Positions 23,340 through 35,812 of a stretch of DNA of 64,000 nucleotides are shown piece by piece. The translations under genes and the position numbers were made by a program. The stretch lies in NCBI RefSeq assembly GCF_030704535.1, contig NC_081811.1:6304001-6368000 (forward strand), given 5' to 3'. The DNA comes from Vitis vinifera. Its lineage: Eukaryota; Streptophyta; Magnoliopsida; Vitales; Vitaceae. Position 1 is the first letter of the stretch; the number at the start of each line of letters is the position of its first letter. A model generated the notes under the pieces. The model searched no databases and was not told the DNA's origin. It worked only from the letters and a program-made list of their open reading frames with translations.

Positions 23340-23580
23340 CAATTCTAGGCATCATTCAGCACCATTTCAGGTGCCGTTGGGATGACATTCAGGCATTCAA
23401 AATGGGTGCATTTTAGGCGTCCGGCGCTGTTTTCAGGCATTCAAAAAGGCACCATTTGAGGCGTCGTTCAGGTACCATTTGAGGCGCCATTCAAGGCGTG
23501 CAACAAAACCGCTTCAGGCGCCAGTCTAGGCGCCCTTCAGAGGCTATTCCAGGCACGCTCCACGCGCCCTTCAGAGGCCG
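23340..23580 (+). repeat. GC-rich TTCAGGCGCC-type repeats in the Copia leader
   Basis: The untranslated leader holds more than ten degenerate short units around TTCAGGCGCC / CCATTTGAGGCG. It stands out from the AT-rich surroundings. It lies between the primer-binding site and gag, where packaging or translation signals usually sit. Confidence 0.75.
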
Positions 23581-24031
23581 TATTTCTTGTAATGTTTGTG
23601 TTTAATATTTTAAAATAAATAAATTATGTATATCGATTTTCAAAGTAACTTATATTATATAATTTGTTTATTTTTATTTTATAATATCTAAACATGTTAT
23701 TATTATTATTTAAAATAATCGGCCCAAAGGAATATTATTTTAATATAATAATAAATAAAGTAATCATAAATATGTGACATATAAAGTTTATCTTGTATTC
23801 AATATGTTAGTCCAAAGACAGGCATATTGTTTTTGGTTTTATTGTCAATATTTATGAATTAATATTGAAAAGGATGTCAATTACAAGTTGATATTTTTGT
23901 CCAAAGATTGAATATTGATGTTTGTGTTAGGTATCTTGTTATATGTCCACATGCATATACATGTATATGTTAAATTTTTATTTATTCATGTATGTGTGAT
24001 GATTATATGACTGATTGTGAGCTTTATTATT

Positions 24032-27000
24032 ATGAATTCAACATCTTCTATATTTGCAAATGTTAATAACATTCATGTGCTTAATAACACAAACTTCAAG
24101 AAATGGAAGGAGCACGTTGTAATTGTGCTTGGGTGCATGGATTTAGACTATGCATTAAGAGAGAATCGCCCTTCAGATCTTACTAGTGCCAGCACTATTG
24201 AGCAAAGGTCTACTATGGAAAAATGGGAGCTATCCAATTGCATGAGTCTAATGATAATGAAGCACTCAATTCCAGAAGCTATCAGGGGTGCAATACCTGA
24301 GGAAACTCGAGCCAAGGCATTCTTGGACCAGATAGCAAACCGATTCGCTGCAAATGAAAAGGTTGAGACAAACACTATTCTTAGTAAGCTTGTCTCTATG
24401 CGGTATAAAAGGAAATAGAATATAAGGGAGTACATTATGGAAATGTCTAATCTTGTGACTAGACTCAAGGCACTAAAGTTAAAGTTGTCGGAAGACATAC
24501 TCGTGCACTTGGTCTTGATCTCTCTGCCTACACAATTTAGTCCATTCAAAATCAGTTACAACAAACAAAAGGAAAAATGGACTTTGAATGAGCTTATTGC
24601 TCAGTGTGTACAAGAGGAAGAGAGATTGAAATAAGAGAAGATAGAAAGTGCTCACTTGGCTTCCACATCTCAGGAATTTGGTACCAACAAGAAAAGAAAG
24701 AGGGACAATAAAGGAAAACAAACTTCAATTTTTAGGACATCAAAGCAGAAGGTGCAAAAGAAACAAGATAAGGAGATCACTTGTTTCTTTTGCAAAAAGG
24801 TTAGTCATATGAAGAAGACATGTACCAAATACGCTGCTTGGCGTGAAAAGAAATGTATACTTCTCAACTTTGTTTGTTCAGAAATTAATTTAGTTGTAGT
24901 GCCTATTGACACTTGGTGGATAGATACGGGAGCAACTACTCATATAAGCGTCACTATGCAGGATTGCCTAAGGAGTCGAATGCCAACTGATGGTGAAAGA
25001 TACATCTATGTGGGAAATGGAAACGAGGCTGCAGTCAAGGCTATTGGTCTTTTTAGATTATAGTTAGACTCTGGATGTACTTTGGATTTAGAAGAGACTT
25101 TTGTAGTATCGTCATTTAGACGAAATTTAATTTTTGTTCCATGTCTGGACAAATTTGGATATTGTTGTTCATTTAGAAATGGAATGGTTAGTTTTTATCT
25201 AAATTCAAACGTTATTGGTACAGATAGTCTAATAGATAAATAATACAAATTGAACATAAATGTCACTAATGGAAATGAAACCTTGCATTCAAGTAATTAT
25301 GGCATTAAGCGAAAATTAACGAATGAGAATTCATCAATGTTATGGCACAAGTGTTTGGGTCATATTTCAAATCAACGAATTCAAAGGCTTGTATCAGAAG
25401 GAATTCTTGATCCACTTGATTTCTCAGACTTTCAAGTCTGTATAGAGTGCATTAAGGGTAAACAAACAAATATGAGGAAAAATGATGGCAATAGGTGTAG
25501 TGACGTCTTGGAATTGATACATACGGACATTTGTGGTCCATTTCCTACGCCTTCTTGGAATGGACAACAATATTTTATCACTTTCATTGACGATTACTCG
25601 CGCTATGGCTATCTTTATTTGATTCATGAGAAGTCTCAGTCATTGGATGTGTTCAAGAATTTCAAAGCTGAAGTTGAAAACTAATTAAGCAAGAAAATAA
25701 AGGTCGTCAGATTTGACCGTGGAGGTGAATACTATGGTAGATATGACGGATCCGATGAACAACGTCTAGGGCCATTCGCCAAATATTTGATGGAATGTGG
25801 TATAGTTCCTCAATACACCATGCCAGGGACTCCAAGCCAAAATGGTGTAGCAGAGGCAAAACCGTACTCTTAAGGATATGGTAAGAAGTATGATAAGTCA
25901 TTCCACCTTACTAGAATCACTTTGGGGCAAAGCTATCAAAACTGCAGTTTACATTTTGAATAGAGTACCAAGCAAAGCAGTAGCCAAAACCCCATATGAG
26001 TTATGGACTAGCAAGAAACCTAGTATTAGACACTTGCATGTTTAAGGTTGTCCAGCTGAAGCTAGGCCTTACAAGTCAAATGAAAAGAAATTGGACTCCA
26101 GAATAGTGAGCTGCTACTTTGTAGGGTATTCTGAAAGGTCGAGAGGCTTCAAATTTTATGACCCCTCAACTAGATTCTTCTTTGAAATGGGCAATGCTAA
26201 GTTCATTGAGGATGTTGAGTTAAGTGGAAGAGAACCGTTAAGAAATGTGGTTTTTGAAGAGGAATTTGTTAGTATTCCTATTATTACGACTGGACTTGAT
26301 CATATTATGTTTGATGACACTATTCAAAATGTACAGTCGATAACAAAAATTCAAGACACACTTGAGATTCCTCCTGCTCAAATTATGGAACCGATTCAAG
26401 TTCATGAAGAGGTAGCTCAACAACCTCAAGAACCTCAGGTACAAGTGCCACTGAGGAGATCCACTAGAGAAAGAAGAAGTACAATTTCAGATGATTATGT
26501 TGTATATCTCCAAGAACATGAGTTTGACATGGGTCTGGAAAACGATCCAATTTTAGTTAATCAAGTCAAACAAAGTTTTGTCTCTAAGAAGTGGATAGAA
26601 GCCATGAAGGATAAGATGAAATCAATGAAAGACAATGTTGTTTGGGACATAATAGAGTTGCCTGAAGGTGTAAAACCAATTGGTTGTAAATAGATTTTTA
26701 AGACCAAACGGGATTCAAAAGGCAACATTGTTAAGTATAAGGCACGCCTAGTCGCAAAAGGTTTCACTCAAAAGAAAGACATTGATTATAAGGAGACATT
26801 TTCACCGGTTTCGTCAAAGGACTCCTTCATAATCATCATGGCACTTGTAGCTCATTATGATTTAGAGCTGTATCAAATGAACGTTAAAACTGCGTTTCTT
26901 AATGGTAACATTGATGAAACAATATACATGGTGCAACCGGAGAACTTTGAGTCTAATGATTCAAAGCAATTTGTATGCAGATTAAAAAGGTCCATATATG

Positions 27001-28127
27001 GTTTAAAGCAAGCATCCCGACAATGGTACCGAAAGTTTGATCAGGTGATCACTTCATTTGGTTTTAAAGAGAACATCGTTGATCAATGCATATACCTCAA
27101 GTTCAGTGGAAGAAAATTCATTATCTTGGTGCTATATGTTGATGATATTCTACTTGCAAGTAGTGATGTGGGACTTTTGCATGAAACCAAGCGATTTCTA
27201 TCTAGTAAATTTGATATGAAAGATCTTGGTGATGCATTTTTTGTGCTGGGTATACAGATCTATAGGGATCGTTCAAGAGGTATACTTGGGCTATCACAAA
27301 AGGCCTACATCAATAAAGTGTTGAGTAGATTTGGCAAGAGCAATTGTGCACCAGGAGACACGCTTGTGGCAAAAGGCGATAAATTTAGTTTGCACCAATG
27401 TCTGAAAAATGAACTTGAGAAGAAGGATATGGAGAGGTTTCCCTATGCCTCGGCAATAGGAAGTCTCATGTATACACAAGTTTGTACGCGTCCGGATATT
27501 GCGTACATTGTTGGAATGTTAGGCAGATATTTGAGTAACCCAGGTATGGATCACTGGAAAAAGGCAAAACGGGTTATGCGGTATTTACAAAGAACTAAAG
27601 ATTATATGCTCACATACCGTAGATCCAATCATTTAGAGATTGTGGGATATTCGGACTCCGATTTCGCGGGATGTCTTGACAGTAGGAGATCCACTTTAGG
27701 CTACATCTTCATGTTGGCTGGAGGAGCAGTTTCATGGAAAAGTGTTAAACAAACACTTATTGTTTCTTCCACCATGGAGGTAGAATTCATAGCTTGCTAC
27801 GAGGCATCAAACCATAGGATATGGATGCAGAATTTTATCACTCAGTTGCGAATTGTTGATGGGATTGAGAAACCATTAAAAACCAATTGTGATAATAAAG
27901 CCGCAGAATTGTATTCTAAGAACAACCGAAGTTCGTCAAAGTCCAAACACATTGACATCAAGTTCTTGGTTGTGAAAGAAAGAGTTCAGAGTCTTTAAGT
28001 ATCGATTGAACACATAAGCACAAACTCCATGATTGCGGATCCGCTCACTAAGGGTTTGCCACCCAAAGTATATCATGAGCACGTCACACATATAGGTGTT
28101 GTACACATTGATGATGTGCCAGTATAG
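24032..28127 (+). pseudogene. Copia gag-pol polyprotein, disrupted
   Basis: Gag begins at ATG 24032 and includes a CX2CX4HX4C zinc knuckle (CFFCKKVSHMKKTC, near 24782). The protease motif is WWIDTGATTH (near 24917). The integrase has the HKCLGH..C..C zinc region (near 25345) and the HTDICGPF / FIDDYSRYG core (25520-25610). RT carries NVKTAFLNG and YVDDILLAS (near 26880-27160). RNase H has DSDFAGCLDSRRST and ends near 28127. The reading frame is interrupted by at least seven stop codons, near 24416, 24632, 25061, 25240, 25682, 26691 and 27996, and by a frame change near 25855 in the integrase (GVAE..NRT region). The longest intact piece is RT-RNase H (26838-27998). Confidence 0.93.
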
Positions 28128-28569
28128 TGGGAGTTTGTATTTAGATTTTGTGTTTATTTTCTTGATGTTATATTATGTTGTGTTATCTGTACAGACCTTG
28201 ATTTTAAAGACTATTGTATTTGAGTTCTCTGAATTGAAATGATGACTTTCAGAAGCAGTTTAGCATTAAGTGTTGAAAGCGGAAGTTAACTATTTTTTGT
28301 CATAAGGTATGACCAATTGGAAATAGACATAGTAAAGATCACACTCTATGTAATTTCCATGCTACACATCCATACTTGATCCATGTTGCTAATTTTGTTA
28401 ATATTGTGATCATTGATGGGTCTAGTTATAATTATGATTAACGAAGGCCACTTTGATCCTATGTTAGCATAACTAGTAGACCGGATTGTTTAAGGATATT
28501 TGAATAAGATAGCAAAGATGAGCTCAATAAAGTACTATCATGAACATTGTTTTGTAATATATGTGGTCC

Positions 28570-28580
28570 AAGCGGGAGAT
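28570..28580 (+). other. Polypurine tract
   Basis: AAGCGGGAGAT immediately precedes the 3' LTR, the expected plus-strand priming site. Confidence 0.8.
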
Positions 28581-28984
28581 TGATAGAATAAATATGGACC
28601 TACATTATATTAAACATTGTCGGGATTTAGCTATCCATATATATACGATTTCTATTTGATCAAGAGTATGGGCCACCTATGTGTAGAGCCCAACGCCATC
28701 ACGAGCCTTAGATGATGGGCCTAAGACTCGTGAGGCCCAATAGCCAAAGGGTATGGTAACTAAGGCAGGAGGGTATAAATCCAAGTGTCAGTTCCTTGTA
28801 TGACAACAACGTTTTGAAACAAAAGGAACTTGTTCTCTCCCACTCCCATCATCAGAGAGAATCTAAAGGAAATGTGGTGCCCTCCACAGCCTTAGAAGAT
28901 CCATACATCTTCAACAAAATATAAAATGGATTCAAGTTGGTTCCCTGTCCAGAGATCAAAGATCAAAAGAATGTTTTGAATGCT

Positions 28985-29082
<98 letters not shown>

Positions 29083-29128
29083 TGTTTTTTGTGTCTTGGG
29101 TGATAATGGAAAATAAAGAAATCTAACA
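28581..29128 (+). repeat. 3' LTR of the Copia element, enlarged by an (AT)n block
   Basis: A 548-bp LTR with the same ends as the 5' LTR. It is about 147 bp longer because of a 58-bp unique segment plus a (AT)n tract at about 28929-29080 that the 5' LTR lacks. Confidence 0.93.
28987..29080. repeat. (AT)47 microsatellite
   Basis: About 94 bp of perfect AT dinucleotide inside the 3' LTR, likely highly variable between individuals. Confidence 0.97.
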
Positions 29129-29133
29129 TATTT

Positions 29134-30489
29134 GTCTATTAACAAAATTTGGAGAAATATGGCTCAATGCATGTGAAAAACAATAAAGACATTCTTGACT
29201 AATTTTTGTTCATAATTTTTTTTATATTAATTTCATATTCATTTGATTTTCAAGTTATTTTTAAAAATTATTAAACTCGTTAATAAATTGAACACTAAGT
29301 CTTACTTGATTTGGAATTTATATATCTAGCAAAAAATTTCACAAAAGGATGATTATATATAAAAAAGAATCAGGCAAAGTCATTTAAAATGAATTTTGTA
29401 TTCCATAATTTTCTAGGAGTAATTTTTAGTTTTTAAATTATTTTAAAAAAATGAATAAATTTCATATCTCAAGTGTAGCTTGATTTGGAATTTATTATCT
29501 ATAATGAAAAGAATGTAAAGAAGTTAAAAGAAATTCAAAAAAAAAAAAAAATATGCATGACTTGAAGTAAAATCACATTTGTAGATTTTTTTTATTTTTA
29601 TTTTCTGGTATTGGGTGATATGGAGAAAATAAAAGAAGAAATATATTTTATTCTACTTTATCTACTTCATATTTTTATTTTTTATTTTTTATTTATGTTT
29701 TCTTTTGTTTTTAAATAGTGATGAAAACAACTTCTATTTAACCTTTAAAAATTATTGTTTATTTTATTTTATTTTTTAAAATTGCTTTTAAAAAACAATG
29801 ACTAAACAGTGTTATAAAATATTAAAAACAATTTTTATTTTTAAAAATAAAAAAGAATATTTTTAAATCACACAACCAAACAAACTCTAAATTTTTACAT
29901 TCTATACTTCTATGTAAAAAGTAGAAAACCTATGTTTTTAAAAACTACTTTTAAAATTTGAAGTTTAGAAACTTTTTAATTTTGATCTCTCAATTTTTTT
30001 TAAATTATTGTTATTATTTTTCAATATAAGCATCCAAGACTCAAGTGTTCATGTACCTCATTCAAAAGTTAATATTAAAAAAAAAACAAAAAAAAAAACG
30101 AAATAGGAAGTTAATAAACACTTACAACCATCCGAAAAGTGTTTTTTTTTAAACAGTTGTTAAAAGCGGTTGTTTAACTCATTTTTATTTTTATTTAAAT
30201 AAGAAGTCAATACAAGTAATTTAAAAGTTAATGAATTATTTTTATTTATTATTTGGAACTTATTTTACTTATTTTAACTAATTGATATAAAAATTAAATA
30301 ATTTAAAAATATATAAGTTTCTAATTAATTTTAATCTTTGATTTTTTTTAATATTTTTTCATAGGACAATCTTTTTTTTTTTCCTTAATACTTTTTGGAA
30401 ACTAAATATAATCAAAATATTTTTAAGTCAAAAGAATTAAGTGAATAATGTTATACAATTCTAGCAGTCCCCTTACCCATATTTTAATT
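29134..30489. other. AT-rich intergenic DNA
   Basis: Long A/T runs and no coding sequence. No element boundary that I can define. Confidence 0.6.
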
Positions 30490-32215
30490 ATATTGCGGGA
30501 CTAATCTTGTTTGTAGCATCAACCCCATCTTTTGACTTTTAATATAATTAACAAATTTTTATTGTATGATTCTTTGAGTCGTCCAAGCTGAGTCTTTGGT
30601 GGGCATTCTAATTGTGAATTTTGTAACAAAATGCATTATTTCTTTGTCACAATTACTCACAATATTCTCCTTTTTATTGCCAATTTATATTTACTTCATA
30701 TAATAACCCAATCAATGTAAATGGAAGCTACGCTAATTCAAATTTAAATAAATTCAATGGAGATACCGGAAAAAATTATAAAAGTATTGAAATGTAATAA
30801 GAAACTAATCCAAATCCTTATCTTTCTTTCTTTTCTCCCAAACTATAGATTGAGTTAATAAAATTTGTTGTTCTTTTATTAAAATTGAGTTGCTTAATGT
30901 AATTTTACTTTCTGCTTTCTACTTTTTAAATACAAAAATAACAATAAATTTTTTTTATAGAGACTTATTTAAAAAAATAATAATTTTAAAAATGATTTAC
31001 AAAAATTGATTTTTGAAACTTTTTTCCTACTTTACATTTTAAAATATAAGGAAATCTATATTTTTATATAACATAGAATATATATATATATATTCCAAAT
31101 GAAAAATATTGACTCTATTTATATCATATCACTTTGAGAAAATTTTAAAATAAAAAAAATATTAACTTACTTTATGCATTTAGAAATCACTCTTAAAATT
31201 TTAAAATGTATGGTAATAAAAACTTTTTGACACCCTAATTTTTATAAAACATTGTCAAAAATTATTATATTTTCAGAAATCTAATTTTGTAAAAATTTTC
31301 ATATTTTAGTTAGGAATTATAACTATTTTTTATTTTGAAAATTAGAAAATAAACACAAGTTTGGATATATTTTTTATTTTTTATTTTTAAAAATGAAAAA
31401 TAATGATAATTCTATATAAAATATAAAAAAAATTATATAAAAATATAAACTTATCTCATGTACATAAAAATTACTTTCAAAATTTCTTAGTAGTGAAACT
31501 TTTTAATACCTCATTTTATTTAAATCCAAACTCCCACTCCTTAAAAAAATAACTCATTTTGAACAAAGCCAATGTTTCCTCCCACCTTCACACCCACTAC
31601 GTGACCGCCCTCTCCACCGTTGACACGCCACTGTCGGCAACACCATTTCCACCGTCAACATCCAACCCCACGCTCACTCTCAAACAGTCAAACTCTCCTC
31701 CCTTTTCCCCTTCTTTCCAGTCATCGCCAGTGCTGCCCCATGTGCGCATAGATGTGACAACCCCTATCACCAGCATCACATCCATTCACGCCGCCGCCAC
31801 CAGATCCCTCACCACACGCTGCCCTCACTCACCCATCCATCCCTTTCTTTCTCTTTCCTTTCTATTATTGCCTTCTTAGGTTAATTGATCAACTGGATTT
31901 TTATTTTATTTTTCGAAACAGGTTACTTTTTAGGCTATTAAGGAAGGTTAGATTTGTAATTTCATAGTGATTTTGTTCCTATTAATCAATTACCCCAAAA
32001 CAAATATTACAAGTTTTAGATACATATTTTGAGGAAGAATTGAACCCAAAAAAAAAAAATATATATATAAAAAGTACTCAATATTAATTTTAAATTTTTA
32101 TTCGTTATTTTGTGTTGGATTTTTAAAAAGTTATTATTTTTTCATTTAATTAGATTAGTAATTTAGTACACCTTTGTAGATTAAAACAAGAAAATTTTAT
32201 TAGATTTTATTCTAT
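30490..32215 (+). repeat. Dispersed AT-rich repeat, copy 2
   Basis: Ordered similarity to 61605-63110 over its length: ATATAATTAA, CGTCCAAG.TG near the start; AAATTGAGTTGCTTA near 30885; AAATATAAACTTATCTCATGTA near 31445; AGATTA.TAATTTAGTACA near 32150. Copy 2 is interrupted by a C-rich segment at 31558-31890. Confidence 0.7.
31558..31890 (+). other. C-rich island with a 106-codon open frame, inside an AT-rich repeat
   Basis: About 330 bp of strongly C-biased sequence (many CCACC, CACC and TCTCC runs) sits abruptly in DNA that is mostly A/T. A sense frame is open from 31559 to 31879 but starts at a non-ATG codon and encodes a Ser/Thr/Pro-rich low-complexity peptide. I recognise no domain. 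It may be a captured gene fragment or 5' exon piece; coding is doubtful. Confidence 0.4.
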
Positions 32216-32789
32216 CGTGTTCTATTTTTAAAAACACAGAGAATTTTGAGCTATTGGCACTACTTATATAATTTATGTATGCATGGGTTATATCATTTTC
32301 TTTTCAAATATTTAGTTAATGCCTTTAAACTAATTTATCTATAAAAAAATTGAGTCAATACCAGAATTAGTAAGAATTCAAAAATAAAAGGAATTTTAGT
32401 TTAATATGGAATGCTTACGGCTCAAACTTTAAATTCAGGGCTGAATGCCTACAAATAATAAATATTTGTGTAACACTTATGATCCATTTGACCATGTTTT
32501 TTTTTATTTTAAAAAATGTGTGAAAACAATTATATTATTATTTAAAAATGTACTATTATTTTCATTAGATATTGAGAAATCAAGATTAAGTTTAATCTCA
32601 ATTATTATATCAAAGATTATTATATAGTAAACAACTAAAATAAATAAAAAAAATTCAAAATATTACCTATTTGTACATAAATAGTAATAATAGGAATTTA
32701 TAAAAACTATCAAACACTTACCTATTTGTATAATTTGATACATAAAATATTAATCTTTTGATAATATATAAATATTATCAATATTCTTG

Positions 32790-33925
32790 TTATCATAGCT
32801 TTAGGTTATGATATATTTCATTATAACTTTTGATTACATGAATTTCATAAAGTTGTACAAAATTGTTAATTAACAATTTTGTTCTCTATAACTTCTAGTC
32901 ATAAGAAAGTACATATTAACAATTTTAGTATAACATTTGATTAGTACAAAAAATATTAATCTTCTCATTTTCATAAGTTTGGGTTATGAATTATAATATT
33001 TATATAACTTTTGGTTATATAATATAAGTTAATAATAAATTTTTTTTTTCATATAACTTCTAGCTATACGAGTTTTAACAATTATTAATTTACTAACTTT
33101 TTCTTTATTGCTTCTAGTTATGAATAATTAAAATTTGAGTAATGTTATAATAACATTAAATAATTGACAATTATGTTATAATATAACTTTTGGTTATATA
33201 ACAAAATTAAAAATGTCTTTGTATCTTCTAGTTATATAGTTGTTAATTGACAATTTTATTTTGTATAACTTCTGGTTGTACAAGAAAATTAGAAATTACG
33301 TGCATAACTTCTGGTTATGAAATAATTATTAATGAGGATTGTTTTCATAATTTCTAGTAACGAAAAATGCATGAATACGAAATAAATATTAAAAGACAAT
33401 ATTTTTCATGACTTCAAGTAATAATTATTTTGTCAACAAAAAAAAGTGCAAATTTGTACATAGCTTCATACTATTAACTATTCATTATGCATATTTATAT
33501 ATAATTTCAAGTTATGGACTATTCATTATTTCAATTTATGCATAGTTTCAAGTTATGAATTATTTATTGTGCAAATTTATAAATAAGTTCAAACTATTTA
33601 TTATATAAATTTACACGTAACTTCAAGTTATGAACTATTCATTCTATAACTTATGACTAGATAATGTTATTTGATATAACTTCCAATTATATAATATAAT
33701 TAAAAAGTAATTAGAGATCATATGCATAGTTTTTTCTTATGTATTTATAATTTTGTAATTTACCACATAACATCTAATTATGAAGATTATATATATTTGT
33801 CATAATTTCTAGTTATGAATTTATATACATAAGTTTTAGTTATTAAATAATTAAAATATCTATAATTACAAACTTTTAACTTGATTATATGAAAAATAAT
33901 TCACATAGTTTTTTATTATGAGATA
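32790..33925. repeat. Degenerate array of ATAAC-TTCTA-GTTAT palindromes
   Basis: Roughly 25 copies of a 15-16-bp imperfect palindrome recur every 30-60 bp. Clear examples are near 32886, 33003, 33053, 33182, 33265, 33302, 33500, 33542, 33616, 33801 and 33830. Arms ATAAC/GTTAT flank a core of TTCTA, TTCTGG, TTTTGG or TTCAA. The spacers are AT-rich and poorly conserved, so the palindrome is the best-kept part of each unit. No gene is present. Confidence 0.75.
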
Positions 33926-35450
33926 AAGTACATAAAAAATTATATCAATATTGAAATTTTAACTTCACTTAAATTTAAAATTAATATTTATCAAATAAAA
34001 AATATTAATAATTGTAAAATTAATATTTAGAAAATGTATAAAATTGAGATATAAACTTTTTCTAATCTAAACTTTCATTTCCATTTTTTTAAAAAGTAAA
34101 TGTAACACAACTATGAATGTTTTTTCAAATTAATAGAATTTATATACACAAATTATTTGACAAATTTATATTTTTTTAAAAATGAATGTGGGTACCCTCT
34201 TCTACATATTTTTTATATTGTTTAAAATATAGAGTATATAATCCTCTCATTTTATCTCTTAAGTTAAAAATGTTATGTGACCTAATCAATGATTAATTGA
34301 GTGTTTGAAGACAACAAAAATTCTATACAACTCTCTTCTCATTTTCCTTTTTCTTAGAATATTTTTCTATTTATATCTACAAATAGAATTATAAATAATC
34401 ATTGATTTTAAATTAAAATCTCCATAAATAGAATAATGGATAAGGATAAATTGATTTTAAATTTAAATAATTGATTTTAAATTCAAATAATTATTGAAGA
34501 TGTTACATTTCTGTTAATTCTATACAAGAAAATCAACTGTCCTTTTTTTTTCTTCCTCAAATGATTTATCATTTTTTTTTCTTTTCTTCAAATTATTTTT
34601 GTAATAATTTCTCTATTTATAGAGAAAGATAGATTGACTTAAAAGTTTAGATGATTATTGGAATTTAAAATTTAACTTTTTTATTTATTTTAAATTTAGT
34701 TATTTTCTAATTGTGATATTACACAATATTTTTGTATCTATCATTTCCACTTCCATACTTAACCTTCATGTAGGCTGGGATTGAAGTATATTTTTTTTGT
34801 TTTAATTTGACAACAAAAATTCCATTTAAATAGGATTATTATTTTAATTTTCTAAAATATTAGAAAAATATTGCATCAAAGAAATCCTATTTAAACATAG
34901 GCTTATACGATAGTTTATTAAATAAAAATAAAATATTTAATTAGATATATTTATTTTAATTATGATTAATTCATATAATAAAAATAAATAAATAAATAAA
35001 TAAATATTTTTATTTGATTATAGAGTTTTTTTATTATAAAATATTAATAATTATTCGTTTATTAATACAAGAGTTACTTATTTCTTTTACTTACAATTTT
35101 TCATAAAATGTTTTAAAAATTATATTTTATAACTGTACAACATATGATAATATGAACATATTCTCAAAATGGCTGCCCTAAGAAATCCTTGAAACCTTTA
35201 TCTAAATGAGGAGTTGATTTATTTATTGTAAGTCCAACCATTTCTTCCATTATAGAATTGAATGGGAAAAATAAATACATGTTCATGCGATAAGGAATGT
35301 TGAAAATAATAATTTTTTACTTGCGATCAAAATGACCAAACGGTTTTATTTACAATTTTACATATTATAATAATTGATATATATTCTTTGATCGACTTAT
35401 AAATAGTAATTTTTTAGGTGTCATTTAATAACATTAACTTGCCGACCATG
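33926..35450. other. AT-rich intergenic DNA
   Basis: No gene. There is a short (AATA)n run near 34980-35008 and otherwise only A/T-rich sequence. Confidence 0.6.
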
Positions 35451-35519
35451 CTAACGTTGTTGGGAGATCTAGTTGAAGTGTATAAACATAAATTCTAAAG
35501 ACATCTTTAAGATAGGTCG

Positions 35520-35790
35520 TCTTATCCTTTTGTGAAACGACTTTAGGTCGTGGGTCGTCGTACCTTTTGTGAAACGACTTTTGTGAACGACGTCGTCCCG
35601 CTGATCCCGCTGAGCTTCTCCATACGAAAACGACGTCGTTTTGATCTGGTCTCAGCTCAGCGTCTCCCCCGTTTATAGCGCCCATTCGTCTTCTCCTACA
35701 GCTGGTTCAACCCATCATCATCTTCTTCTTCATAAAAAGACGTCGTCTCAGTAGTATCCCATCACCTTCCTTGTAAAACGACGTCGTTCA
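35520..35790 (+). promoter_or_regulatory. Cluster of ACGACGTCGT palindromes upstream of the protease gene
   Basis: GACGTC-centred palindromes occur at about 35588 (AACGACGTCGTC), 35626 (AAAACGACGTCGTTTT), 35740 (AAGACGTCGTC) and 35776 (AAAACGACGTCGTTC). A duplicated CCTTTTGTGAAACGACTT (35527 and 35563) lies just 5'. ACGT cores are bZIP targets in general; use as promoter or 5' UTR elements here is inferred from position 25-230 bp before the start codon. Confidence 0.6.
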
Positions 35791-35812
35791 ATTGCTATCA
35801 CCCTGCGAACTG

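Larger units (their letters stand above)
22868..29128 (+). mobile_element. Complete Ty1/Copia LTR retrotransposon with TATTT target duplications
   Basis: A structurally complete element of about 6.3 kb. It has a 5' LTR, an initiator-tRNA-Met primer site, a leader, a decayed gag-pol, a polypurine tract and a 3' LTR, flanked by TATTT at 22863-22867 and 29129-29133. The domain order protease, integrase, RT, RNase H defines Copia. The LTRs differ at about 23 of 400 shared positions by my hand count, indicating an old insertion. It cannot move on its own because the coding region is broken. Confidence 0.95.

Noticed and set aside
28892..29083. Minus-strand frame encoding a long Ile-Tyr repeat
   Set aside because: It is a translation of the (AT)n microsatellite.
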